Assembly (NCBI RefSeq): GCF_010389155.1
Contig: NC_057767.1
Span: forward strand, 6,369,765-6,433,764
Length of the DNA stretch: 64,000 bases
Direction: 5' to 3'
Source: Erigeron canadensis
Lineage: Eukaryota > Streptophyta > Magnoliopsida > Asterales > Asteraceae
Shown: positions 12,206-23,643 of the stretch, piece after piece
How the letters are laid out: each line of letters opens with the position of its first letter
Numbering within the stretch: position 1 is the stretch's first letter
Position numbers and translations under genes: made by a program
The notes under the pieces: model-generated
Databases searched by the model: none
What the model was told of the DNA's origin: nothing
What the model saw: only the letters and a program-made list of their open reading frames with translations

Positions 12206-13968
12206 CGATTTTTACTGTGGGTTGTTTTCGCCGCTGCCGCTGCCGCTGCCGCCGCACACGGTGACTATAGAAAATTTGGCGGTAGGTTTTTTTTTTCTTT
12301 TTTTTTCAACCAAGGTTACTCTATTTGCATTGAAAAAAAAAAAGAATCAAAGAGAAAAAAAATAAAATAAAATTGATTAATCCTTTTATTTAATCAACTA
12401 AAATACCAAAGGCACCAAGATTTAACGTTGAGGGGGCTTCAGCCTCTAGCAACACGTGCAACATTTAACGAATGTTAAGGAGCTTCGACGTGTTTATTTT
12501 ACAATCATTGCGTATAATGGACACATGTATATTTTTCACTAGTTTATGCTTAAAGGTCAATTCATCGTGTTAATCGTTGATAAAAAACTACTTATTTCAC
12601 TTTTAGTTTATATTGTATCAAACTAAAATACTAACAGTGACTTCTTTAACTTCTCCAAATCTGTGATTTGTTGGTTTTAAAACTATAAATAGATATTTTT
12701 AAGTTTTAAAGATATTTTTATATTTTATATATATATATTAACACAAACTAAAAAGAAAATGAAACTATTGATATCACGTGATAATATATCGACTCATTGT
12801 ATTTATCCTTCTATTTGTATGGGAAAACTTTTACCATTACCTTAAATTTAAATCCTAGTTTATTGGTGTTAATTTATCATTTATATTAAAGTTAAAAAAT
12901 ACCTTATAATAAACTTTTTAAAAACATTATATTAAAGTATAAAACATACCGTGTTATTTATAATAAATTAATTGATAGTTAGTAGTTACAATAAACTTAA
13001 TCGATACAAGTTAAAAATAAAATATATTTTAAGAATATAAGGTTTAGAAAAATAATTTATAATAGTTTAGGGGCTAAAAGAAAAGTTGGTAAAAAATATC
13101 CATGACACAAAAGTCAAGGTATGTCATCTTCACTCTCGATTATTATCTGCAAATCTAAAAAATAAACCGATCGGAAATCAACTACAAAACTTTACTTCTG
13201 TATGATTTCATTCTCATTCAAAACAGCATAAAAGTATTTATGTTAAAAAGGTTAGATACAAGTTGGGGGTGGCTTGGCACATGCAAAACTCCAAATCTCT
13301 CTGGCATCACCTGTAACTTCCGACGAAAATATGGTGGTTGGAGGGGGCTGAGCACTGGCCAGTCCCCCCTAGCTCCGCCTCTGTTATAAACCTTTTTAAT
13401 TACAAGATTATGACATGTGGCGTGATCAAAAGATGAGATTATGTAAAAAAATTAATGTTTTATAAAGTTTTGAAGGTTTTAGAAAAATGTTTAAGAGGAT
13501 ATTTAAGTGGATTAATTATTTTTCAAAATAAAAAAAAACTGAAGGTAATATTTGGTAAAGTGTTGAGTGTTAATGGACTGAACAAAACTTAACAAAACAA
13601 TCTCATTAGAAATTTTTGGCTTAGGTCTTGTTTGTTTGTTTAGAATTTAGAACACAACGATTTATTATAAAATCTTTTTAGTTATTTTTTTTAAGTCTCA
13701 ATGAATTGGTGGTTTATTTGCAAGGTATCAGATTTTGGAGAAATCAATCAGGATTTGAATATCACTTCCTACATTTATAAGAGTGGATTATTATTGGTTT
13801 GGGATGGGGGGTCGAGAGTCTTTGATTTCATCTGAGACATGCATGGTTCGAACTTGGTATACTGTGATGTCACTATAATATCTCGAATGCTAACTGTTAA
13901 CTCGTAATTTTTTTATTAAAAAAGAGAAGCATAATGTAAAATTTATCTTTACCGTCTTATGACAATAC
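12206..13968. other. Intergenic repeats, possible hAT end
   Basis: Contains a GCC/GCT-rich stretch near 12229-12260, poly-A/T tracts, and at 13318-13383 a block which on the minus strand reads CAGAGGCGGAGCTAGGGGGG, the kind of terminus seen in plant hAT elements. A partner end near 12407 is too weak to define an element. No gene is seen. Confidence 0.35.
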
Positions 13969-15180
13969 TGTAACACCCGTCATTTTTAAAACCTGAATTT
14001 CAAAAAAACTTTTCCAAACGGCGTTTAAAAAGTAGCAAAAAATGATCACTTTAAAACTGCTTCATCCGTAACCGGATGGTACCTTTATAAAATAGTGTTA
14101 CTAACGTGTATCATCAAAACAATATAAATGAAATCCAAGTTATGGCACCAACATAAATGCCATCATGGTTACATGTTCATGAATTGTAAATAAAGTAGCC
14201 AAGACATAAGGCTAAAAGGGGAAGTCTAAGCATCTAACAAACAATGCTAGTTTTCTTTATTGCATCTACCCATCTTACCGAGCTAATCCTTTCCTAGCTC
14301 AAACTTGCTTATCCTGAAGGACACGACATTTTCATAAAAGCAAGTGTTAGCTAATAAATTAGCTAAGTAAGATACACACATTTATAAAACGTTCTTCATT
14401 TTACTTTCATAAAACTTCGTCATATTTTACTTCTCAAAACATAATCACATTACGTATCATCCACAACAATCATAGATAATCACATCTTTACTTATTCCCA
14501 CATCCCAACACATCATATCATATCAACATATATATACAACTTAATCAACATCTCATATCTTGGTATAGCACACATACACATATCCCACGTATACATATTA
14601 ACACATTTAGAGTATATACTCCTAATTGTGCCTATCAATGATACATCATACTTATCACACGTCTCAACACATCTTATTAAATCCCACGTCACATTGTAAT
14701 CCCACGTCTTAAATTACATGTACATCTTTCTCACATATTCATATATTTATCTTAATCAACTTCTTCTCACGTCTTACATCTTTATATATTACGCACTAGC
14801 TCTACACCTAGGGTTTTGTGTAAAAGACTTTTCTAGGATTTAGATATATTTTTCCAGCATTATGGTTGACCTACATGCTCTATATATACCGGAGGAACTT
14901 TGGAAACTTTACATCTAAGCCCTCGCACTTCGTTATAACTCGTTTCGGCCCTTAACGGCTCTTTTAATGCTTACGGGAACACTTATCGACCCTTATATCT
15001 TATCAGGAACATTAATTGACTTTATTAATCATTATCAACTTTAATTTCATTACTTTAATCACTTTAACACATATCTCACGTTAATCATTTAATTCACATA
15101 AGCACATACAAAACACATAGTAACTAACGGTCGCTAACGGCAAGTTAACGGTCAACGTCAAAAAGTTTTGGGATGTTACA
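13969..15180. mobile_element. Solo LTR (1.2 kb) with target duplication
   Basis: Starts TGTAACACCCGTC and ends GGGATGTTACA, so it has TG...CA ends with complementary TGTAAC/GTTACA. It is flanked by a 5-bp direct repeat AATAC (13964-13968 and 15181-15185). No internal retrotransposon region or second LTR is present, so this is a solo LTR left by recombination. The ends resemble Ty3-type plant LTRs. Orientation is not determined. Confidence 0.85.
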
Positions 15181-15392
15181 AATACCACATTTAAGCCAAC
15201 TTAAATCTTTATACGTACTTTTTTTTTAAAAATTTTTTTTGATAAAAAGTTGTTTTAACCTAGATGATTTTATATATTAATAAAAAGAACACAAAGTTGC
15301 CATACATGCATAAGTAACAGCCAACAAAAATATGTAGGGGTAACAAGTCCCATTACAGTCATACCTTATCTAACGTAAATTAGCAATAAACA

Positions 15393-15812
15393 TTAATCGG
15401 CTAAAATAGTCAGTATTAAGTATCGCCTTGGATAATATCTTGTGTCTTGAACTTTTTCATGATTCCAAGCCATAAAAGGAACAAATGTTTTGGGATCAAT
15501 GATTGAACCAAACCAAATGGCACCAATTAACAATACCATCTTTCGAACGAATATCCTCTCAAACTGTACCTGTAGAAAATTTATTAGTTTTCTAAGTCGA
15601 TCCTTCCATTGTAAGACATCATGTTGGGACTCCGCCAAAGTGGGAGCCAAAGAATTTGGGAAAAGGGAATTCCATGCTCCAGGCCATTTCCAATTACAAT
15701 TTTCTGGTATATCGAGTTATCGACCACCTTAGATGTAAGACTAAAGCCCGCGTTTGTAACCATTGTTGGCGTGACTTCATTAATTAATGGACAAAATGAC
15801 CCCACATATTAA
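15393..15812 (-). pseudogene. LINE/reverse-transcriptase region remnant
   Basis: Minus-strand translation in two frames shows VTNAGFSLTSKVVDN followed after a shift by SQHDVLQWKDRLRKLINF. This resembles the linker between reverse transcriptase and the zinc-binding (zf-RVT) domain of plant non-LTR elements. It is frameshifted and short. No target duplication or poly-A tail is evident. Confidence 0.5.
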
Positions 15813-17074
15813 ACCATGCGAAAGTTGAATGGCCGTTTCCAAATTTATAATGGCCTAATTTCCATCAATTTCCACCAGCCCCATGACATACACTCCTTAA
15901 GTTGAACTTCCCATAAGCTTTTACCCTCAAATTTATGCATATGGATCTACTTACCCCATAATGACTCATTCAAAACCAAGAGTCTCTTCCTTTTTTTTTT
16001 CTCACTCATACCTTTAAATTACACGAACAGATGAAATGGAAATTCCTGACTTTTGAAAAACCCCAATAAAAATATAAGACGTGATTTTAAACCAAAATTG
16101 TTGATGAAGCAAACTTCTTTTTGACCAAAATAACAATTTATAAAACTGAGGGATAAAACTTGTAATTTCGTGACACTACATAGACTAAAATTATAACTTA
16201 CGCAAATAATTTAATTTAATTTAATTAAGTTTTATGTCATTTTCTCTATCTATTTGATTTTCTTAATCAGTGAAAAAACTACAAAGTCAACGCCAGCAAA
16301 TACGAAAGCCCTGATAATTCCACTTCGTTGACATTTCAAAGAATCGTTGCTGCATTGAATTGAATGATTGCTTCATAAAGGTATATATGCAGTAGTTCCT
16401 GTCATTACTTCATTTTTATTTGATCATTTGTTGATTTTTGTTAATTTTTAGAATGGTAAAAGTTATATATTTGCTGATTAATTGTTTTAAAATGTAATTT
16501 GTTAGATTGTATAAAAATATAAAATGTCTGCTGTAGTTTGCCAAAGTTCCCATTGTTGTTGGTTTCTGTCTTTCTTTCTTGATTTATATATATGTTTGTG
16601 TGTATATATATACACATATATCATAAAAGTAGTAATTTACCAAACCAAATTGGTTTAGTATGTTGACATTTACTTTTGATAAATATTTGGATCTTTTTGA
16701 TGACATCCGGTATTCCGGCCAACTTCAACAGTTCAACCCAATTTACATACATTTTTGCTATTTTATCTTCATTGATGAAAGTTCGTAAGTATGTTACCTA
16801 ATAAGTAGATCAAAATGAAAACAAACTTACCCAGTTTCAGGATTGGTGCATAATCATTGGGAGGGGATTCCCTCAAGTTCCCGTTTACCATATAATGGAA
16901 TATATCCTTGGTCGAGTATACATTTATTTATGTTTCCGTTTTGTTCGTATATATGTAGTGTTTATTGATGTTGTTACTGATTGCATTTTGTCATTCTCAT
17001 GTAGATTCGGAGTTCAAACCATTATATAGTATCCTTACAACTACAATACACTAGTGGATTAATTACATACATCA
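15813..17074. other. Upstream region of TNL-2
   Basis: No coding exon. Contains a TA/TG-rich microsatellite around 16585-16622 and AT-rich DNA leading to the TNL-2 start. The TNL-2 promoter and 5' UTR should lie here; no element is certain. Confidence 0.45.
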
Positions 17075-20000
17075 ATGACATCTGCACCGTTGTATTCTAA
17101 CTCTGCTCAAGCCTCTTCTTCTCGGTCATGGAAATACGATGTATTTATAAGTTTTAGAGGAGAAGATACCCGCAAAACCTTTGTAGATCATCTCCACTCT
17201 GCTCTTGTACAGAGACTAATTCGTGTTTACAAGGATGATGAAGCACTTCCCCGTGGTGATTCCATTGGTCCATCTTTGTTTAAGTCTATTGAAGAATCAC
17301 AGATTGCTGTCATAGTATTCTCCAAAAATTATGCAGATTCTTCATGGTGTTTAGACGAACTTGTGCATGTTATGAAATGCAGGGAAGAGAGAGGGTTAAC
17401 TGTTATGCCCATATTCTATGACGTGCATCCCTCAGAACTGAGAAATCAGAAAAGAAAGTTTGGAAAAGCATTTGGCAAACAAGAGGTGAAGAACTACATG
17501 AATGCTGATTCATGGAGAAAGGCACTTATTGAAGCATGTAGCATTGCTGGATGGGAACCCAGGCTCATTGCCAACGGGTAATGTTCTTTATTCTTATAAA
17601 GTTTTTACATATGCTTCACATGGATTTTTGCTCGACAATGATTGATGATGAATCAAAGGTTGGTTACTGACTTACTGTTAAGCTGTGAAGACTTGACTGG
17701 GAAGCCATAGTTTATCCAAATAAAAAAACCTTATTATTTTGTAACGCATATTAAAATTATATTTATGTTAGTATATACGGAGTATTTAACTTCGACTAGT
17801 ATGGTGTAGCTAACTGAGCCCCTAACTAAACACGGGTTATCCTCGCTCATCATGGTATTATTTTATTGTGTCACTTTCTTAGATATGTATAACTATTTTA
17901 CTTACAGCTACAATTCCTACAAACATTTTATTATGTCAAAAGTCAAATTTTATTTTCACGTTTATGATTAACCAATTTAATTACAACTACATACCGATTT
18001 CATGTTGTTTTACACTTGTAATTTTGAATTAAAGATCATAAGCTGATCATGGTCATAACAAGTAACTGCGATATGGGCTTATAATTTCTTTGCCTTAATT
18101 ATGTTTTAAGCTATCACTTTGTAAAAGTCAGCTTACACTATTTTCCATATAAATCCAATTTGCAGGTATGAATCAAAAGTCATCAAAGAAATTGTTGATA
18201 AAATTCAAGATAAATTGGTTCCCCTAGATTCTGATGTTGACGAAGAGCTTATTGGAATGAGGGTTCGCTTGCAAGATTTGATATCACGGTTAGAAATTGG
18301 GTCGAGTGGGGTGCGCATGGTTGGGATATGGGGGATTGGAGGCAGTGGTAAGACCACTCTCTCATTTTCTGTTTATACTGAAATCTCTCGCCATTTTCAA
18401 GGTCATTGCTTTATTTCCAATATTCGTGAGCAAAGCAAACATGGTTTGGAAATCTTGCAACAGAAATTTCTATCCACCGTTTTAAAAACCGAAGTAAAAG
18501 TGCAGAGTGTTGAAGAGGGAAAATTTATAATAAAGAGTCGGTTATGTAACAGTAAAGTATTAGTACTTCTTGATGATGTTGATGATATTGACCAGTTACA
18601 GGCATTGGCTGGATCACATAAATGGTTTGGTGGTGGAAGCCGAATAATAATCACAACGAGAGATGAACATGTGTTAACAGCTCACAGGGTAGACCACATC
18701 TCTCCTGTTAAATTATTATCCAATGCAGAGGCGATCCTGCTACTTCATAAGCATGCTTATAATGAAAAAAAGCCTCTAAAAGATTATGAGACACTTTCAT
18801 TACGTGTGCTTGTTTATGCTGGTGGGCTCCCATTAGCAATTAAAGTTTTAGGTTCTTTTTTATTTGACAAAGATGAAAATGAGTGGATAAGTGCCCTCGC
18901 CATGTTAAAAGATTTTCCAAATATCAAGATCATGGATATACTCAGAATTAGTTATGATGGACTTGAACCTCTCCAGAAAGAGTTATTCTTGGATATTGCA
19001 TGTTTCTTCAGGGGGTTCAGCACAGATATCACACACAGGCCGATGGAGATACTTGACGCTTGTGGATTTCACCCTATTATAGGGATAAAGGTGTTGCAAC
19101 AAAGAGCTCTCATTTCTATTGTGGATGGCGAGTTTGACATGCATGATTTGGTTCAAGAAATGGGACACTACATTGTTAGGGGGGAGCATCCTAACAATCC
19201 TGAAAAACATAGCAGAGTCTGGAAAGAAGAAGAAATCGATAACATGCATCTTGGGGATACAACAAAGGTAAAAGTCTTGTATTCTAGGCTTTTCAAAGAT
19301 ATACTAAAGTGCACTAAATGATACGAGTTGTATTTTCTTTATTGTAGGAAAATCAAGAAATTGAAGCTATAAATTATGATGGACATTTATCATGCTTTGG
19401 TAAGATTATTTCTAACATGAAGAAACTAAGGTGGCTTAGTTACAATGACGATGCTGAAGCCTATGGCAATGACGATTCCGATGACGATGCCGAAGACTAT
19501 GTCATTGAAGTGCCTACTTTTTTGTCAAATGAGTTGAGGTATATTTATTGGGGCAAGTATGGAGCAAGTCCATTCCCAGACAGTTTCCAACCATCAAAGC
19601 TTGTTATTCTAAAAATGAGTGAAAGCTTGCAGAAAGAACTTTGGAATGGTTACAAGGTAATCCATGTATTCATTGATGCTTAGGGACTACTATACATCAT
19701 ATTTTTCTCATTAATGTACAAATTTACAGCGTTAACAGATTTTAATCAGATTGACTATGAACACAATTACAGTATACACACTTTTCAAAAGTTATGTTTG
19801 TTTTTCTTAATAAGATCGGCTTAATTCAAAACTTTACATAACAATTCAGTTATTTGTCCACGGTGGGAATTAAACCCACAACCTTTTTGGTTGATGGGCC
19901 AACACAAATATCGTTACTAGAAGCCCTTTGGTGTGAGATGTTTTCTCCCATTATGCCATTGGTTTAACTAATATACCAATATGCCGTTTCTTGTATCATA

Positions 20001-21460
20001 CTATTTGTTTAACTAATATACAAATATGAATTTAATTTGTATATGTTACTTTTACATTAGCATCTACCACATCTGAAAGTGCTTGAACTCGGTTATTTGA
20101 ACAACTTACTCAGCACACCAGATTTTGGTGGACTTCCATGTCTTCAGAAGCTGAAACTCGAGGAGTGTTTCAAGTTAGAAGAGATTCACCCATCACTTGG
20201 AAATCATAGAAGTCTTGAAAATGTAATTATATTATCGTGCTACAAGCTTAGAACCTTCCCAACAATTGTCCGGATGGAAAAACTCATCACCCTTGAGATA
20301 TCGTATTGCAAGCATATGATCGAATTGCCAGAGATCCAAGGTAACATGGACAGGTTGGTAAAGTTGAATTTGAGAAGGTCTCCCATTGAGCTTCTGTACT
20401 CATCAATTGGAGAACGTTATAATCAAGTTGAGCCAGTGTTCTATCGGTTGACACATATTGTACAAAAGTTAAGTTTCAGAAGCTTACGGAATTTGAATCT
20501 CGGTGGCTGGGGTTTAAAAGACCGAGAAATTCCCTCTGGTATTGGGGACTTGTCCAACTTAGAAGAGCTCAACCTTAGTGGGAATGATTTTTTACGATTA
20601 TATTTCAGCCTCTCCCGTTTAACTCAACTCAGACGCCTCTGCCTGAATTGGTGCAAAAAGCTTGTAGAGTTCCCAAGGCTCCCATCAAGTGTAGCTTTTC
20701 TTGAAGCAGACTATTGTAACTCCCTTACATCTATTGAAAATAGTCTCAGAAGTTGTAAAAGGCTGTATGAAGTGTCACTTGTGGGAGGGGGTGTTATATA
20801 TGATGGCAACAGATTACTACAATCCATGCTCCAGGTATGCATTATATAGACATTAGTTTTAGTATGTGGTAATTATAATTTTAAAGTAATAAAAATCTGT
20901 TGATTAATTAGGGAAGTGATATTAAAAATCATTGGATGATTCTCCAACTCCAAGGCCTTGATATTCCAAGGTGGTTTTTACCTTCTCTTGTTAGCGGGAA
21001 GACATGTACATTGGAACTTCCAGAAAACTGGTGCAATGACTTTTCAGGATTCTTGATGTGTGCTGCTTGTACAAGAAGTTTACGTCCACGGGAACGTATC
21101 GTGATAACAATGGAGCAGGTGATGAGTGGTGGGTTGGGTATGGATTGTCAATATGATGATGTGGCTTGGAAGGAAAGTGCTGATGATAGAAGTACATGGG
21201 CTGGGTTTGTTTCTTTTGATCTGTTGAAACATACCTCATGGTGGGATGAAACATTTAACGCTCTTTCATTTTCGCTTCCGAAATTCGACAAGCTATGTAG
21301 AGGGTTTGGAATTGGACTCGTTCCCAAGAAAACTGGAACTGCTTCAGCGGAAACATCAACATGTTCTCCTGCCTTTTCTAATTATTCACCTAACTTCAAG
21401 ATTACACATTACTCGGTTTCTGCTTTAACGATTGTCTTTAATGGCGAAAGGTACCATTAG
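17075..21460 (+). CDS. TNL-2: TIR-NB-ARC-LRR immune receptor, five exons
   Basis: The model is join(17075..17577,18166..19267,19348..19656,20061..20834,20912..21460), GT-AG, in frame, 1078 aa. Exon 1: TIR with FRGEDTR and SSWCLDEL (glutamate 95). Exon 2: NB-ARC with P-loop GIGGSGKTT (about 224-232), kinase-2 VLLDDVDD (302-305 at the LLDD), RNBS-B GSRIIITTRD, GLPLAI (388-391 at GLPL), MHD (493-495). Exons 3-4 (536-896) hold the LRR. Exon 5 (897-1078) is a C-JID-type post-LRR domain. Exon 3 has an acidic insertion (about residues 568-585, NDD, DSDDDAED) that the other two copies lack. Intron 3 contains a tRNA-derived SINE shared with TNL-3. Closest neighbour is TNL-3, 2.2 kb downstream on the same strand, so a tandem duplication. 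All nucleotide-binding and TIR catalytic motifs are intact. Confidence 0.92.
19850..19966 (-). repeat. tRNA-derived SINE in intron 3 of TNL-2
   Basis: On the minus strand an A-box-like TGGCATAATGGG (19948-19959) is followed by a B-box-like GGTTTAATTCC (19866-19876) at tRNA-like spacing. The same sequence occurs at the equivalent place in TNL-3, where the B box is better preserved. Confidence 0.55.
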
Positions 21461-22000
21461 TAATCTAGAGGGACAAGATATATGTACATTTTTATATAGG
21501 GGGAAGGGAATATGAGGCTGTTAGGCACCTAAGTTGGGTGAAAAACCCTTTACATACCTTTTTTTAAACTATAAAAATCATGGGGGCTAAGCATTTATTC
21601 AAAATATTAAAATATTGGTATGTGAGGGGTTTTTCACCCAAGTTGGATGCATAACAGCTCTATGCTCACTTTTCTCTTTTATATATAACACACAGAAACT
21701 TTTAAGTAATTTAGCCTTAGAGACAAAAGTCGGATTTCAGAATGTTCAGTGGGTTTGTAAGCATTGGAAACTTGAAGTCTGCATGCCCAGTTTGACAGTG
21801 TGTGTTTGTTATACCATATTATTATTAATTTTTATCCAATTTTTTTTTTCTTTCAAAAGTTAGATGTCAACGACCAATATGAACGCCTTCTGATCACATG
21901 ACACATTTCCGTTAGTGCTTGCTCTTTAGTTCTCTTTGATATCTAATTTTATACACCTACTAACAATTTGAAGATGATGAAACCGCAATACAAACATTTA

Positions 22001-22390
22001 GGGTGCGTTTAGTTCAAGAAAACTCCCTTGTTTTCCATTTTCATTTTTCAAGAAAACATGAAAAACATAAAACGCGTTTAAATTGTAATTTTTTAGAAAA
22101 GTTTTCCTAAAAAATGAAAATTCCTTTTTCCAACTTTTGCACTAAAATTTGAAAACTGTTTTTTTCACTTTTTGTTTTCACTTTTCTATTTTCTAAACCT
22201 TTTATAAACCTAAAATTAGAAAACAAGTGAATTTGAACATGTTTTCTAAAATGAAAAAATGAAACTCCATCTTTTATTTTGAATGCGTTTTTAAAATTTT
22301 CAAGGGTTTTTTAGAAATGAAAAACCTTTTCATTTTCTAGAAAACTAAAAATAGAAAACTTAAAAACATTTTCTCCAACTAAACGCGCCC
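22001..22390. mobile_element. Tourist-like (PIF/Harbinger) MITE
   Basis: Ends GGGTGCGTTTAGTT and AACTAAACGCGCCC form terminal inverted repeats of about 14 bp, with further imperfect pairing inward (TTTTC-rich arms). Flanked by TTA on both sides (21998-22000, 22391-22393), the three-base target of PIF/Harbinger elements. 390 bp, AT-rich, non-coding. Confidence 0.85.
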
Positions 22391-22699
22391 TTAGCTTTTA
22401 CTGCGTGTCATTACTAGCTTTTACTTATTATTACTCTGTAATTGATGTTTTCTAGGTAACACTTTTAGCTTTCATCATGTCTACATTGCTAATTTTGAAG
22501 TCTAAACATTATTCTCAATATGATCAATCAACTTCGTAATGACAATTAAGTTCTCATAGCATTGTAAACCATAAACTTTATGATTTTTGTAGCATTGTAA
22601 ACCATAAACTTTATGATTTGATCCAAAACGGCAATGCAAATTAACAACAAACTCAAAGATAACTTAATAACTGTAAAAGAGGATGAAACACTCTAATAA

Positions 22700-23100
22700 C
22701 CCACCCCTTTTGCTTCCTTGTTATCCAACCCACCCATTATGCCACAGATGACATTTTTGTTAGCAAGGCTAGGCCAGCATGCTTCATATGAACAATAAAG
22801 GGAGTTGCTTTATAATTTGTTCGTGTATGGTCACCAGCCATTGCAATTAACGGCCGGTAATTAGACGCATGTTTACAATATGGCCACCAAGTGGGAGGAT
22901 AAGTGCAAAGCCCCAAGGGTCAGATCACCTGACAAAACAATTATACTAGTTTTCAATCAACAATTATACTAGATTTTCAATCAACAAAAGTTGTTACATT
23001 TAACAAAAGCTGTTTACATTCAGTCAAATAGATCGAATCCAGCTGCAATACCCTTGTAATACCTCTTCTTGATCATTTGAAGAAAGATTATCACAAGATT
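22700..23100 (-). pseudogene. QTRT2 exon remnant downstream of TNL-2
   Basis: The block around 22850-22925 matches the exon of the main pseudogene that encodes HLTLDGFALIFPLD (9076-9197), and 23035-23095 matches the preceding exon encoding LLQGIAAEINLLDS (9285-9336). Both are in the same order and strand. Upstream, 22715-22770 matches the intron block at 8415-8475. It carries many indels and is non-functional. Confidence 0.65.
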
Positions 23101-23643
23101 GATATGGTGGATGGTAACGTGATCGGAATCCGGGTTATGTTTTATAGGAAGATGACAAAGAATGAGTACAAAAGTTGAAGAAGATGATTATGTTTAGTGG
23201 ATATAATATAATATCTGCAAGTTTGTTTAATACTACTTCGTTAAGGATACTTACAAATAAAAACTTAGGGTGCGTTTCCCTCGTTTTTCATTGAATATAA
23301 AAAAACAGAAAACACATTTAAATAATGGTTTTCCAAAAAATTGTCGAACAAAACAATGTTACACAACTTTTTAATGCGTAAAACTTGAAAAAAACTATTT
23401 TTTATTGTTTTTCTACATTTTCATTTGTCCCCTCGTGATAAGTTTTCTTTCTCAACAAGTCCGCCGCTGATGATTCCACTTTGTTGATTATCTGAGATTT
23501 CAAAGACTACTCGCTGCTGCTGCATTGAAATAACAACAAAAAGATTTGTCATTTTATCCTTAATTAATTAGTCAAAGTATTCATTTACTGATTACATCTT
23601 ATCATTAATTATCATGTAGACAACCTCGCAGTTCAAACATATC

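Larger units (their letters stand above)
21461..23643. other. TNL-2/TNL-3 spacer
   Basis: Holds a Tourist-like MITE (22001-22390) and a QTRT2 remnant (about 22700-23100), listed separately. At about 23268 a GGGTGCGTTT block resembles one MITE end but no partner is seen. The last 100 bp before 23644 carry the TNL-3 leader. Confidence 0.55.

Noticed and set aside
12116..12370. Plus-strand frames opposite QTRT2 exon 1, with Ala runs
   Set aside because: Antisense to a conserved exon; the Ala run comes from a GCC/GCT simple repeat in the 5' flank.
12407..13383. A complete hAT element
   Set aside because: Only the right end looks like a hAT terminus. The left end matches poorly, and the 8-bp flanks TAAAATAC and TTATAAAC do not agree.
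13790..13930. A SINE with GGTTCGAACTT B box
   Set aside because: No A box at the right distance and no tail with target duplication.
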